From Veillonella tobetsuensis (GTDB lineage: Bacteria; Bacillota; Negativicutes; Veillonellales; Veillonellaceae), in assembly GCF_001078375.1 (NCBI RefSeq), contig NZ_BBXI01000002.1, forward strand, positions 1 to 64,000: a stretch of DNA of 64,000 nt. Reading direction: 5' to 3'. Every line of letters begins with the position of its first letter. The first letter of the stretch is position 1. Both the position numbers and the translations under genes were made by a program. The notes beneath the pieces were generated by a model, which was not told where the DNA came from, did not search any database, and saw only the letters and a program-made list of their open reading frames with translations. This document shows, in pieces, positions 45,437 through 53,403 of this stretch.

Positions 45437-45550
45437 ATAAAGAGAGCCCATTAACGTGATTAGGGCGTTAGGCTCATCTAAAACTGAACAAAATTATGAT
45501 GACGCCTAGCGTGTTAGAGGACTGCACTCCTCTATATGTTAGGCGTTTAT
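45437..45550 (+). ncRNA. candidate antitoxin RNA of type I module A
   Basis: The predicted transcript starts after the TATAAT at 45425 and ends at a long hairpin (ACGCCTA...TAGGCGT with inner AGAGGA/TCCTCT, 45503-45548). At 45468-45493 it carries TTAGGCTCATCTAAAACTG and AACAAAAT, a gapped repeat of the plus-strand sequence over the start codon and leader of the opposing peptide (45633-45656: CATAGTCTCAT, TGAACGAAAA). The RNA could therefore pair with the peptide mRNA at its translation start. Ends are estimates. Confidence 0.45.
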
Positions 45551-45557
45551 TGTTGTA

Positions 45558-45635
45558 CTACTTAACTAGTGCAATGATAGTGACTACTGATAACAGAACT
45601 ATGATAATTACATAGGTAACTTCATGTTTTGTCAT
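45558..45635 (-). CDS. 25-residue hydrophobic peptide, candidate type I toxin A (holin-like)
   Basis: The frame begins MTKHEVTYVIIIVLLSVVT and ends IIALVK: a short polar start, one membrane helix and a terminal lysine. That is the profile of Fst/holin-like type I toxins (Hol_Tox-type peptides also often start MTxxE). The leader contains a 13-bp perfect hairpin (AAAAATAGCAGGG) and no strong ribosome site. A TTGCAC-N18-TAGAAT promoter-like pair lies upstream on the minus strand near 45710-45740. The converging RNA at 45437 repeats its start region. Expression is unproven. Confidence 0.5.
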   Translation of the reverse strand: MTKHEVTYVIIIVLLSVVTIIALVK

Positions 45636-45686
45636 AGTCTCATATGAACGAAAAATAGCAGGGTGGTAGCCCTGCTATTTTTATTG
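45633..45686. repeat. leader repeat, copy 1 (start codon plus hairpin)
   Basis: The 54-bp unit CATAGTCTCATATGAACG followed by the AAAAATAGCAGGG/CCCTGCTATTTTT hairpin is repeated at 46670-46723 with changes only in the loop. It covers the start codon and leader of peptide A. Confidence 0.85.
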
Positions 45687-45750
45687 AAAAACTATTTTAA
45701 GTGTAGTATATTCTAGATAGGCAATTGATAGTTGTGCAATTAACTACAAA

Positions 45751-45784
45751 ATTCCCCGGAGCGGCAACTCCGAGGGATTTTTTA
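45751..45784 (+). terminator. free-standing terminator between the two modules
   Basis: CCCCGGAG and CTCCGAGGG pair around CGGCAA, followed by ATTTTTTAC. No gene on the plus strand ends here, so it may insulate module B from read-through. Confidence 0.7.
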
Positions 45785-45813
45785 CATTATATATGTAAAT
45801 AAAGTTATTCATA

Positions 45814-45843
45814 GTGACAATATTTTACTTTTTATGGTAAAAT
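45814..45843 (+). promoter_or_regulatory. promoter of candidate antitoxin RNA B
   Basis: GTGACA at 45814-45819 and TAAAAT at 45838-45843 with an 18-bp spacer. Start would be near 45850. Confidence 0.5.
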
Positions 45844-45849
45844 ATCGAT

Positions 45850-45920
45850 AGAGCAAAGTGTTGATTAAATGCACTAAAGAAGCCCTTGCAAAGGATGCCG
45901 GTCCTAGCAAGGGCTTTTTT
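45850..45920 (+). ncRNA. candidate antitoxin RNA of type I module B
   Basis: This is a predicted ~70-nt RNA between a promoter and a strong terminator (AGCCCTTGC/GCAAGGGCT plus T-run, 45881-45920). Its 5' part holds GTGTTGATTAAATGCAC (45858-45874), which repeats 46040-46057 (GTGTTGATTTAAATGCAC) but for one base. The second copy is the complement of the ribosome-site and start region of the opposing peptide mRNA, so the RNA can pair with that mRNA over ~17 bases. This is the logic of Fst/par antitoxin RNAs. Confidence 0.55.
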
Positions 45921-45945
45921 GTCAGATCGTGGTGACAAACCAAGG

Positions 45946-46047
45946 TTAGTTACCAATAATCGATAGTAGCCAATCTAACCATTTGCAAATATAATAACTT
46001 ATTACATTTGCCATGATAGCTACAAGAATCGTTGAGAGCGTGTTGAT
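45946..46047 (-). CDS. small membrane peptide, candidate type I toxin B
   Basis: The frame closed at 45946 encodes MANVISYYICKWLDWLLS then IIGN from an ATG at 46014. The same frame is open back to 46047 (INTLSTILVAI before that Met), where codon 1 would be ATC, 9 bases after a perfect AAAGGAGG at 46057-46064. The normal start is thus unresolved: a non-standard ATC, or the internal ATG, which lacks a ribosome site. One membrane helix plus an ICKWLD segment recalls short membrane peptides seen in Firmicutes (from memory). TATACT at 46102-46107 (minus) is a possible -10. Confidence 0.5.
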   Translation of the reverse strand: MNTLSTILVAIMANVISYYICKWLDWLLSIIGN

Positions 46048-46054
46048 TTAAATG

Positions 46055-46101
46055 CACCTCCTTTCCGTTACCTGATTTGGAAAGGAATTGGTAACACCTA
46101 T
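46055..46101 (-). promoter_or_regulatory. two mutually exclusive hairpins at the ribosome site of peptide B
   Basis: In the predicted mRNA leader, CCTTTCC can pair with GGAAAGG (hiding the start of AAAGGAGG), and GGTTACC-type GTTACC can pair with GGTAAC; each stem uses bases in the loop of the other. Hiding the ribosome site in the leader is typical of type I toxin mRNAs. Confidence 0.5.
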
Positions 46102-46182
46102 AGTATAGCAAAATACTCTTTACACAAATAGCGATATACAGTCCTCTTTGTTGTGATTTATATTAAAAATAATGGAGCTTAT

Positions 46183-46590
46183 ATGAACGCAGATAATTAT
46201 AAGATTTCAATGTTGCCATATATAGAAAATGCTAGCAATGAGATAATGGAAAAGTACAATATAAAAGCGCAATATGAAACGGAACCGCCTCATGGAGATG
46301 CTATATATTCTATTTCTATAAAGGGGAAAGTATTGCCGTTTTGGATTTATGGTAGGGATGTTACTTTCATAGGTAATAGCATGGTTATGGTCGAGTCTGT
46401 AAGATGCAAAACTTGGGATCCCATAGAAACCATCATTATTGATTTAGAGAATGAAGTGTACGCGGGTTTAAAGGAATGGTATACAGATATTTCATTTATT
46501 AATGGTCTAATAGAGCTATCTAATCAAGTGGTAAAAATGGATAAACGAATTTTATATAATTTTGAGAATTTAGAGTGGATAAGCTTTTAA
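46183..46590 (+). CDS. hypothetical protein
   Basis: This 135-residue protein has no signal peptide or membrane helix. It opens MNADNYKISMLPYIENASNEI and has a central strand-rich part (YSISIKGKVLPFWIYGRDVTF) and a tryptophan/tyrosine-rich C-terminus. I do not recognise a family; size and composition would suit an immunity protein or a SMI1-like small domain, but there is no motif to support that. The start at 46183 has TGGAG upstream. Lower GC than its neighbours and the position beside the small-RNA modules suggest accessory DNA. Confidence 0.65.
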   Translation: MNADNYKISMLPYIENASNEIMEKYNIKAQYETEPPHGDAIYSISIKGKVLPFWIYGRDVTFIGNSMVMVESVRCKTWDPIETIIIDLENEVYAGLKEWYTDISFINGLIELSNQVVKMDKRILYNFENLEWISF

Positions 46591-46669
46591 GATTGATTGC
46601 GTAGAGGGTACATTGACTATACTATAGTGAAGCGTTATTCTATATATGACAAGGGATGTCAATATGTGA

Positions 46670-46723
46670 CATAGTCTCATATGAACGAAAAATAGCAGGG
46701 CGGCCACCCTGCTATTTTTATTG
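46670..46723. repeat. leader repeat, copy 2 (relic)
   Basis: The unit repeats 45633-45686, including the minus-strand start codon and the 13-bp perfect hairpin (46688-46700 with 46707-46719). Beyond the start codon the sequence is unrelated: the minus frame reads MSHIDIPCHI and stops. The stretch between 46591 and 46830 otherwise holds no gene. Confidence 0.8.
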
Positions 46724-46833
46724 TGCTAGTTAGTAAGAAGAACGCTAGATGCATAATATTCATTTTATTTTAATTGACATAACTCTATAGAATACAGTAC
46801 AATACCCTTATATCTTAAATACAAGCTATGAAT

Positions 46834-47056
46834 GGGTATAAAGGTTTACAGATCCTACTTTCAGAGAGTTGCCGGTTGGTGCGAGGCAATAGAGGTTGTA
46901 CGCTGACACTCTCCCGTGAGCTTTGGTGGCGAATGCAGCAGTAGTCATCGACGGTGGTTCCGTTATACCCGCAACGAGTCCCAATTAGGGTGGTACCGTG
47001 TTATGAATATAACGCCCCTTTGAGCAACGACAGTTGTTCTGAGGGGCTTTTTTTTA
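46834..47056 (+). ncRNA. T-box leader of the leucine operon
   Basis: The segment has the T-box landmarks: AGAGAGTTGCCGGTTGGTG (Stem I distal region), the T-box sequence GGGTGGTACCGTG (46988-47000) and a terminator GCCCCT...AGGGGC with an eight-T run (47013-47056). It senses uncharged tRNA and lets transcription continue. Leucine is expected from the downstream genes; a CTC triplet at 46909-46911 is a possible specifier, but I could not place the specifier loop with certainty. Confidence 0.9.
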
Positions 47057-47090
47057 TGAAAGTTTAGTCAACCATACTACGTGACCGAAT

Positions 47091-47178
47091 TAAAGTGGTG
47101 CTCTGACGCTCCAGCTAGCTTAACGGTCCTCGGCCTAGGGCCTCGACCTACTAAAGTCGCTTGCGAGCACGCACTTTA
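47091..47178 (+). repeat. hairpin-nested repeat, copy 3
   Basis: Arms TAAAGTGGTGCTC and GAGCACGCACTTTA are complementary over 13 pairs with one bulge. The core (47109-47159) runs from CTCCAGCTAGCTTAACGG through TCCTCGGCCTAGGGCC to CTACTAAAGTCG. The same core, inverted, is at 50856-50906. It lies between the leu T-box terminator and leuA, so it is part of the leuA leader when the terminator is read through. Confidence 0.75.
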
Positions 47179-47282
47179 GTTCTAGGTTTATACTTTACTT
47201 TAAGTTAGGAGTTTACTAAACTTTTACAATAGATAGATATAATACAGCGTTATGTTTTATTAGTATAGAAAAGGTGAAGATT

Positions 47283-48821
47283 ATGGATCAAAATCGCGTA
47301 TATTTCTTCGATACAACCCTTCGTGATGGGGAACAAACACCAGGTGTGTCTTTACAAACTCCTGAAAAAATTGAAATTGCGAAAGGCCTAGTACGCCTCG
47401 GCATCGATGTAATCGAGGCTGGTTTCCCAGCAGCATCCCCTGGAGATTTTGAAGCAGTACAAACGATTGCACGCGAAGTGAAAGGCGCAACAATTTGTGC
47501 GTTGGCACGTGCTAATGAAAAGGACGTACAAAAAGCGATTGATGCATTGAAAGATGCGGAACGTAGCCGTTTGCATGTATTCATTGCTATTTCTGAACTT
47601 CATATGGAATATAAATTAAAAATGACTCGCCAAGAGGTATTGGATAAGGTTAAATCCGTATTGGCATATGCAAAAGGTAAGGTTGATGAAATCGAGTTCT
47701 CTGGTGAAGATGCGGCACGCTCTGATTTAGATTTCGCATGCCAAGTATTTGGTGTTGCCATTGCTGGTGGTGCAACAATTATTAATGTACCAGATACAGT
47801 AGGTTACATGAACCCTAATGAGTTCGGTGATAAAATCCGCTACATTAAAGAACATACACCAGGTATTGAAAATGCAATTATCTCTGTTCACTGCCATGAC
47901 GACTTAGGTCTTGCCAATGCGAATACGTTAGCTGCTATTAAAGCAGGTGCACGCCAAGTAGAAGGCACAATTAATGGACTAGGCGAACGGGCTGGTAACG
48001 TAGCGATTGAAGAAGTTGTAATGGCTCTTAAAACACGCCATGATTACTTCGGCGGCCTTCAAGTGAACATCGATACAAAACAATTTACGAAAGTATCTAA
48101 ACTTGTGAGTCGTTTAACAGGTGTTGTAGTTCCTCCAAATAAACCAATCGTTGGCTCTAATGCCTTTGCTCATGAGTCTGGTATTCACCAACATGGTATG
48201 ATGAGCAACCCTGAAACGTATGAAATCATGACTCCTGAGTCCGTAGGGGCTGAAAAAACAGACCTCGTATTGGGTAAACACTCTGGCCGTCATGCCTTTG
48301 CTGATCATTTGGCAAAACTTGGTTTCCAATCTTTCACAGAAGAGAAAATCAATGACCTCTTCGCTAAATTCAAAGAATTGGCAGACCGTAAAAAACAAGT
48401 ATACGACGATGACATCGTCGCTCTTGTAGTAGATAACTTACATCACAAAAAAGCATTCGAGCTTGTGGCTCAATATTACAAATTGGGTGAAAAAGGTTAT
48501 GCTTATGCTGACGTTCGCCTCATGACACCAGAAGGTGAAAAAGCCGATGCTGCCGTAGGTGATGGTCCAGTAGACGCATCTCTTAAAGCGGTTGAACGTG
48601 TGGTTGGCTTGCCAATTAGCTTAAAAGATTACCAAATCCGCGCCATCACAGCAGGTAAAGATGCCCTTGGGGAAGCAACCCTTAAGGTAGAATATAACGG
48701 TCGCTTGTACCATGGTCGTGGTATTAGCACCGATATCGTTAAATCAAGTGTGAACGCATATATTAATGCAGTTAACTCAGTATTCCTAGCTATGGAGCTA
48801 GAACAACAGGAGGAAGAATAA
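47283..48821 (+). CDS. leuA: 2-isopropylmalate synthase
   Basis: The enzyme has 512 residues and condenses 2-ketoisovalerate and acetyl-CoA, the first step of leucine synthesis. The catalytic TIM-barrel shows [14 protein letters not shown] (residues ~8-21), [21 protein letters not shown] and the metal-binding histidines in it; [15 protein letters not shown] lies in the linker. The C-terminal ~120 residues are the LeuA allosteric domain that binds leucine. The start at 47283 follows AAGGTGAAG. It is first in leuA-leuC-leuD-leuB behind a T-box, so control is both allosteric and by charged tRNA. Confidence 0.95.
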   Translation: MDQNRVYFFDTTLRDGEQTPGVSLQTPEKIEIAKGLVRLGIDVIEAGFPAASPGDFEAVQTIAREVKGATICALARANEKDVQKAIDALKDAERSRLHVFIAISELHMEYKLKMTRQEVLDKVKSVLAYAKGKVDEIEFSGEDAARSDLDFACQVFGVAIAGGATIINVPDTVGYMNPNEFGDKIRYIKEHTPGIENAIISVHCHDDLGLANANTLAAIKAGARQVEGTINGLGERAGNVAIEEVVMALKTRHDYFGGLQVNIDTKQFTKVSKLVSRLTGVVVPPNKPIVGSNAFAHESGIHQHGMMSNPETYEIMTPESVGAEKTDLVLGKHSGRHAFADHLAKLGFQSFTEEKINDLFAKFKELADRKKQVYDDDIVALVVDNLHHKKAFELVAQYYKLGEKGYAYADVRLMTPEGEKADAAVGDGPVDASLKAVERVVGLPISLKDYQIRAITAGKDALGEATLKVEYNGRLYHGRGISTDIVKSSVNAYINAVNSVFLAMELEQQEEE

Positions 48822-48822
48822 T

Positions 48823-50082
48823 ATGGGTATGACCATTACTGAAAAGAATATGGCTCGCCACGCGGGTCTTGATGTGGTAAAACCAGGCCAAATCATCGAA
48901 TGTCATTTGGACGCTGTTTTGATGAACGACATCACATTCCCACCGGCGCGTAAAGAGTTCTTAAAGATCGGCAAACCTGTATTTGACCGTCATAAAATCT
49001 ACTTGGTGCCTGACCATTTCACACCAAACAAAGATATTCAATCCGCTACACAAGCGAAAGTCATGCGCGATTTCGTACGTGAACATGGCATTACAAACTA
49101 CTTTGAAGTCGGTAGAATGGGTATCGAGCACGTTATTTTGCCAGAAAAAGGCCTTATCGGTCCTGGGGAAATGATGATCGGTGCTGACTCCCACACTTGT
49201 ACATATGGTGCGGTAAATGCATTCTCCACAGGCGTAGGCTCCACTGATGCGGGCGTTGCTATGGCAGAAGGTAAAACTTGGTTCAAAGTGCCTGAGACAA
49301 TCAAGGTTGAGCTTATCGGTAAACCTAACAAATGGGTAACTGGTAAAGACGTAATTCTTGATTTAATCGGCCAAATCGGCGTAGACGGCGCTCGTTACAT
49401 GGCTCTTGAATTCGCTGGCGACGGCGTACAACACATGACTATGGCTGACCGTCTTACCATCTGTAACATGGCTATCGAAGCGGGCGGTAAATGTGGTGTA
49501 TTCCCATATGATGAAATTACTGAAGAATACATCAAAGGCCGCGTAAATCGTCCTGTAGAACCAATCGCTCCAGATGCTGATGCAGTATATGCTCAAACAA
49601 TTACCATTGACTTGTCCAAATTGCAACCAGTAGTAGCATTCCCTCATTTGCCATCCAACACACATTACATCAACGAAATCGACAAAGATATTAAAATCGA
49701 CCAAGTTATCATCGGTTCCTGTACAAATGGCCGTTACGAAGACTTGGTGGCAGCTGCTGAAATCTTCAAAGGTCGCAAGGTGGCTCCGTTTGTTCGTTGT
49801 ATCGTAATTCCTGGTTCCCAAGATGTATATGACCAAGCGTTGAAAGATGGTTTACTAGATATCTTCATTCAATCTGACTGTGCTGTGTCCACGCCAACAT
49901 GTGGTCCTTGCCTAGGTGGTTACATGGGTATCATGGCTGAAGGGGAACGCACAGTTTCCACAACAAACCGTAACTTCCGTGGTCGTATGGGTCACGTTGA
50001 TTCTGAAGTATATTTGGCAAGCCCTTACGTGGCGGCAGCAAGTGCTGTATTAGGCCGCATTGCAGGCCCTGAGGAGGTTTAA
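48823..50082 (+). CDS. leuC: 3-isopropylmalate dehydratase large subunit
   Basis: The protein has 419 residues, the length of the shorter LeuC/HacA subgroup. The iron-sulfur cysteines are in GSCTNGR and in [21 protein letters not shown] is another family block. With LeuD it isomerises 2- to 3-isopropylmalate through a 4Fe-4S cluster. AGGAGG precedes the start and the gene begins one base after the leuA stop. Confidence 0.95.
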   Translation: MGMTITEKNMARHAGLDVVKPGQIIECHLDAVLMNDITFPPARKEFLKIGKPVFDRHKIYLVPDHFTPNKDIQSATQAKVMRDFVREHGITNYFEVGRMGIEHVILPEKGLIGPGEMMIGADSHTCTYGAVNAFSTGVGSTDAGVAMAEGKTWFKVPETIKVELIGKPNKWVTGKDVILDLIGQIGVDGARYMALEFAGDGVQHMTMADRLTICNMAIEAGGKCGVFPYDEITEEYIKGRVNRPVEPIAPDADAVYAQTITIDLSKLQPVVAFPHLPSNTHYINEIDKDIKIDQVIIGSCTNGRYEDLVAAAEIFKGRKVAPFVRCIVIPGSQDVYDQALKDGLLDIFIQSDCAVSTPTCGPCLGGYMGIMAEGERTVSTTNRNFRGRMGHVDSEVYLASPYVAAASAVLGRIAGPEEV

Positions 50083-50083
50083 T

Positions 50084-50575
50084 ATGGATTTTGAAAGCAA
50101 AAAAATCTGGCGCTACGGCGACGATGTAGATACAGACGTAATCATTCCGGCTCGTTACTTGGCGATTGCTGACTGGAACGAATTGGCTGAACATGCGATG
50201 GAAGATATTGATACTACATTCGCGCCAAATGTGAAAGCTGGCGAAATCATGGTAGCTGGCAAAAACTTTGGTTGTGGTTCCTCCCGTGAACATGCACCAG
50301 GCGTTATCAAAGCGAAAGGCGTGCCTGTTATCGTAGCACACTCCTTTGCACGTATCTTCTTCCGCAATGCTATCAACATCGGTTTGCCAGTAGTGGAAAT
50401 CGGCGAACAAGTTGATCGTATCGACGCTGGTGATGCAATCGGCGTAGACTTGTCTAAAGGTATCGTGTACAACTTGACTAAAAACGAACAATACCAAGGG
50501 ACTGAGTTGCCACAATTCATTCAAGACATTGCGGCAGCTGGTGGTCTTGTGAACTTTGCGAAACATCGCAAGTAA
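50084..50575 (+). CDS. leuD: 3-isopropylmalate dehydratase small subunit
   Basis: The protein has 163 residues, typical for the small subunit that pairs with short LeuC. The motif NFGCGSSREHAP and the opening YGDDVDTDVIIPARYL are diagnostic. The start at 50084 follows GAGGAGG and lies one base after the leuC stop. A 380-base gap with two repeat elements separates it from leuB. Confidence 0.95.
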   Translation: MDFESKKIWRYGDDVDTDVIIPARYLAIADWNELAEHAMEDIDTTFAPNVKAGEIMVAGKNFGCGSSREHAPGVIKAKGVPVIVAHSFARIFFRNAINIGLPVVEIGEQVDRIDAGDAIGVDLSKGIVYNLTKNEQYQGTELPQFIQDIAAAGGLVNFAKHRK

Positions 50576-50637
50576 TACTACGTTGCCGAGCCTCGGTGAT
50601 GCGCTGCCGCTCCACTAGCTTAACGGTCTTCGGAGGC

Positions 50638-50731
50638 GAGCCAAACACCCGTCTCAACCTCCACCGGCCGGGTCTGACTCCGGCCTGCGGCCTTCGCAGG
50701 GCCAAAGTCGGTTTCGACGGGCATTCGGCTC
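50638..50731. repeat. hairpin-nested repeat, copy 4, with a partial copy beside it
   Basis: Arms GAGCC...CCCGTC (50638-50653) and GACGGG...GGCTC (50716-50731) are complementary. The core (50659-50710) runs CTCCACCGGCCGGGTCTGAC to GGGCCAAAGTCG, with an inner hairpin that differs from copies 1 and 6. Just upstream, 50610-50632 holds CTCCACTAGCTTAACGGTC, the left half of the copy 3/5 core. The 50576-50957 gap between leuD and leuB has no gene. Confidence 0.75.
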
Positions 50732-50835
50732 TTAGCAATTTGTCGGTGAGGTTTGAGTCAAATTGTAATCTTCTGTTCTGATGGTGGGTGTGTTTTTCGG
50801 TCTTGCGGAGTTCCGCAATGTATTGATGATGTAGA

Positions 50836-50926
50836 GTCAAGGTGAAGTCCTCAAGCGACTTTAGTAGGTCGAGCCCTTTGGGCGAAGGCCGTTAAGCTAG
50901 CTGGAGTTTTAGGGCTTTACATTGCC
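50836..50926 (-). repeat. hairpin-nested repeat, copy 5, inverted
   Basis: The core (50856-50906) is the reverse complement of the copy 3 core: CGACTTTAGTAGGTCGAGCC ... GGCCGTTAAGCTAGCTGGAG. Flanks of 16 bases (50836-50851 and 50911-50926) pair at 14 positions including wobbles. It ends about 30 bases before leuB. Confidence 0.75.
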
Positions 50927-50957
50927 TCGGATGAATGTAGTATATGAGGAAATAAGA

Positions 50958-52028
50958 ATGAGCGAAAAAAATATCGTATTGATTCCTGGTGATGGTATCG
51001 GTACTGAGATTATTGCTGCAGCGAAGGCTGTGTGCGATGTGGCTTTTGAGAAAGCCGGTGTAAAGGTTAATTGGATCGATAAAAAAGCGGGCGGTGCGTC
51101 TATTGATGCATACGGTGTGCCTTTGACTGAGGATACGATTGAGGCTTGTAAAGCTGCTGATGCTGTTTTGCTTGGTGCTGTAGGCGGTCCTAAATGGGAT
51201 AATGTAGATCCTGCTATCCGTCCTGAAAAAGCAATCCTTGGTCTTCGTAAGGAGCTTGGTTTGTTCTGTAATTTGCGTCCTGTAAAAATCTATCCATCTT
51301 TGCAAGAGTATTCACCACTTAAAAAGGAACTCGTACAAGATGTAGATTTCGTTATCGTTCGTGAATTGACTGGCGGTATTTACTTCGGTGAACGCGAAGA
51401 GGCACAAGGAGAAGGCGCTAACGAGTTTGCTTGGGATAAAGAAACATACAGCCGTTACGAAGTAGAGCGCATCATGGACATTGCTATGGAAACAGCTCGC
51501 AAACGTAACAAAAAGGTTGTATCCGTAGATAAAGCAAATGTATTGGCGTCTTCTCGTTTGTGGCGTAAAATCGCTCAAGAGAAAGCGGCAGCTAATCCAG
51601 ATATCGCAACAGATTACTTCTACGTAGATAATACAGCGATGCAACTCGTTGTAAATCCTGCACAGTTTGACGTTATCGTTACAACAAACTTGTTCGGCGA
51701 TATCTTGTCTGACGAAGGCGCTGTTATCTCTGGTTCCATCGGGCTTTTACCATCAGCATCTATGGGTACTGGCACAGCATTGTACGAGCCAATCCACGGT
51801 TCCGCACCAGACATTATGGGCCAAAACTTGGCGAACCCATTGGGTACAATCTTGTCCGCAGCTATGATGTGCCGTCACTCTCTTGATTTACCTCAAGTGG
51901 CTGATGCTATTGAAAAAGCTGTTGAACAAGTGCTCGTTGATGGTTACCGCACAGGCGATATCTACCGCGAAGGCTTAAAACGCGTAGGTACCACAGAAAT
52001 GGCGCAAGCTGTTATTGAACGTCTATAA
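50958..52028 (+). CDS. leuB: 3-isopropylmalate dehydrogenase
   Basis: The enzyme has 356 residues and carries out NAD-dependent oxidative decarboxylation of 3-isopropylmalate. Family landmarks: IPGDGIGTEI near the start, VRELTGGIYFG, the metal and substrate block TTNLFGDILSDEGAVISGSIGLLPSAS and EPIHGSAPDIMGQ for NAD binding. The start at 50958 follows GAGGAAATAAG. It is set apart from leuD by two palindromic repeats. Confidence 0.95.
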   Translation: MSEKNIVLIPGDGIGTEIIAAAKAVCDVAFEKAGVKVNWIDKKAGGASIDAYGVPLTEDTIEACKAADAVLLGAVGGPKWDNVDPAIRPEKAILGLRKELGLFCNLRPVKIYPSLQEYSPLKKELVQDVDFVIVRELTGGIYFGEREEAQGEGANEFAWDKETYSRYEVERIMDIAMETARKRNKKVVSVDKANVLASSRLWRKIAQEKAAANPDIATDYFYVDNTAMQLVVNPAQFDVIVTTNLFGDILSDEGAVISGSIGLLPSASMGTGTALYEPIHGSAPDIMGQNLANPLGTILSAAMMCRHSLDLPQVADAIEKAVEQVLVDGYRTGDIYREGLKRVGTTEMAQAVIERL

Positions 52029-52132
52029 TCGTAGGGAACAAGGTTTTGAAAGCTCATCAAGTGAGCGAAATTATTTCAAAATCTTATCATATGCTTTATA
52101 ATATAGAAATATTGTATATATATGCCATTATA

Positions 52133-52160
52133 TAAGAGAGGGCTAGTCCCTCTCTTTTTT
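52133..52160 (+). terminator. terminator after leuB
   Basis: GAGAGGG-CTA-GTCCCTCTC with a T-run. It lies about 100 bases after leuB and just before the ribosome site of the SMR gene, so it could also attenuate that gene. Confidence 0.75.
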
Positions 52161-52172
52161 GCGGGAGGAGTT

Positions 52173-52502
52173 ATGTTATCTTATTTTTTACTTGCCTTAT
52201 CTATAGGGCTTGAGCTGTTTGCTACGACCATGTTGAAAGCCTCTGATGGCTTTACGCGGCCGTTACAGACCATTGCTTGTGTGCTTGGCTATGTAGGATC
52301 TTTCTATACATTGACGCATGTACTGAAATATATTCCACTCAGTGTTACCTATGCTACCTGGTCTGGCGTAGGCCTCGTGGTGACAGCACTCATTTCTGTC
52401 TTTATCTTTAGTGAGGGCTATAATATGTACACTATTTTGGGGATAGGTCTTATTGTAGTTGGTGTTGTCATCCTTAACTTGTGGGGGAACGTAGGTCACT
52501 AA
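52173..52502 (+). CDS. SMR family small multidrug/cation exporter
   Basis: The protein has 109 residues with four membrane helices, the EmrE size. The essential glutamate is Glu14 in helix 1 (LSIGLELFATTMLKASDGF), and helix 3 has YATWSGVGLVVTALISVFIF. Such dimers export cationic drugs or guanidinium compounds in exchange for protons. GGGAGGAG precedes the start at 52173. It is a single gene, so a heterodimeric partner is not encoded here. Confidence 0.9.
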   Translation: MLSYFLLALSIGLELFATTMLKASDGFTRPLQTIACVLGYVGSFYTLTHVLKYIPLSVTYATWSGVGLVVTALISVFIFSEGYNMYTILGIGLIVVGVVILNLWGNVGH

Positions 52503-52602
52503 TCTATAAGACTGTTAATGTGGCCATTAATTAGATTGGTCTTATATCATAATTACCATAATCATATTGTTAGATGAGAGAAGAGCTAATAAGGAGGGCT
52601 TT

Positions 52603-53145
52603 ATGAATTCTTCCATGTATCGAAACTTAACCATTACTGCTTTGTTGATGGCATTAGCCATCATGATTCCTATTATGATGCCGTTGAAAGTTGTCATACC
52701 GCCGGCATCGTATACACTAGCGAGTCACGTGCCTATATTCCTGGCCATGTTCTTGTCTCGTAAGATGGCGGCTTGTGTTGTAATAGGTTCTACACTAGGT
52801 TTCTTTGTGGCAGGGTTCCCTCTTGTTATCGTTATGCGCGCTGCCTCTCATATCATCTTTGCTTTGATGGGGGCATACTACATTAAACACCATCCAACTG
52901 TGTTAACGGGGGCTCTATCCTTCGCTGCTTTCAACCTTGTCTGTGCTATCGTTCACGCCATTGGAGAAGTACTAGCCTGCCTCTTGTTCTACACTACAAC
53001 TACGATGCCAAATATCGATCTCATCTACGTTGTATTTGTTCTCGTAGGTGGCGGTACTATAATCCATAGCATTGTTGATGGTTATATTTCTTTATATATC
53101 TATAAAGCGATTCCTGGCTTGAAACCGAATACACATGTAGAATGA
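52603..53145 (+). CDS. membrane protein, ECF transporter S-component-like
   Basis: This 180-residue protein has about five to six hydrophobic segments (LTITALLMALAIMIPIMMP; ASHVPIFLAMFLSRKMAACVV; GTIIHSIVDGYISLYIY). Size and the ALxxALAIxxP-like first helix resemble vitamin-binding S components of ECF importers, but no substrate motif is readable. AAGGAGGG precedes the start. No energy-coupling genes are adjacent, as usual for group II ECF systems. Confidence 0.65.
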   Translation: MNSSMYRNLTITALLMALAIMIPIMMPLKVVIPPASYTLASHVPIFLAMFLSRKMAACVVIGSTLGFFVAGFPLVIVMRAASHIIFALMGAYYIKHHPTVLTGALSFAAFNLVCAIVHAIGEVLACLLFYTTTTMPNIDLIYVVFVLVGGGTIIHSIVDGYISLYIYKAIPGLKPNTHVE

Positions 53146-53199
53146 TGCAGACTGTAAGGACGCAATACTTGAATAATACTAAAGTTGCATAATGCTAAA

Positions 53200-53227
53200 T
53201 CCGTATCTGCAGATACAGACGGTTTCT
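53200..53227 (+). terminator. terminator-like hairpin after the ECF-like gene
   Basis: CCGTATCTG and CAGACGG-type arms around CAGATA, followed by TTTC. Weak T-run. Confidence 0.5.
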
Positions 53228-53403
53228 TGTGATTTCGATATAATAGAAATATAGTTAATGACCGATTGATGTTATGTCATTTGATATAACATTTGGGCCA
53301 TAGATTTGGTTGTAATGGTGAAAGTTACTTATATTCTTTGTTTTATATAAAACGATATAGGAATGAGGTAAGTTCCTCAACTTTCACAGAATTGGAGGTT
53401 ATT

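Noticed and set aside
49931-50566. 211-codon open frame on the minus strand over leuC-leuD
   Set aside because: It spans two strong genes and their junction; the frame is open only because of codon use on the plus strand.
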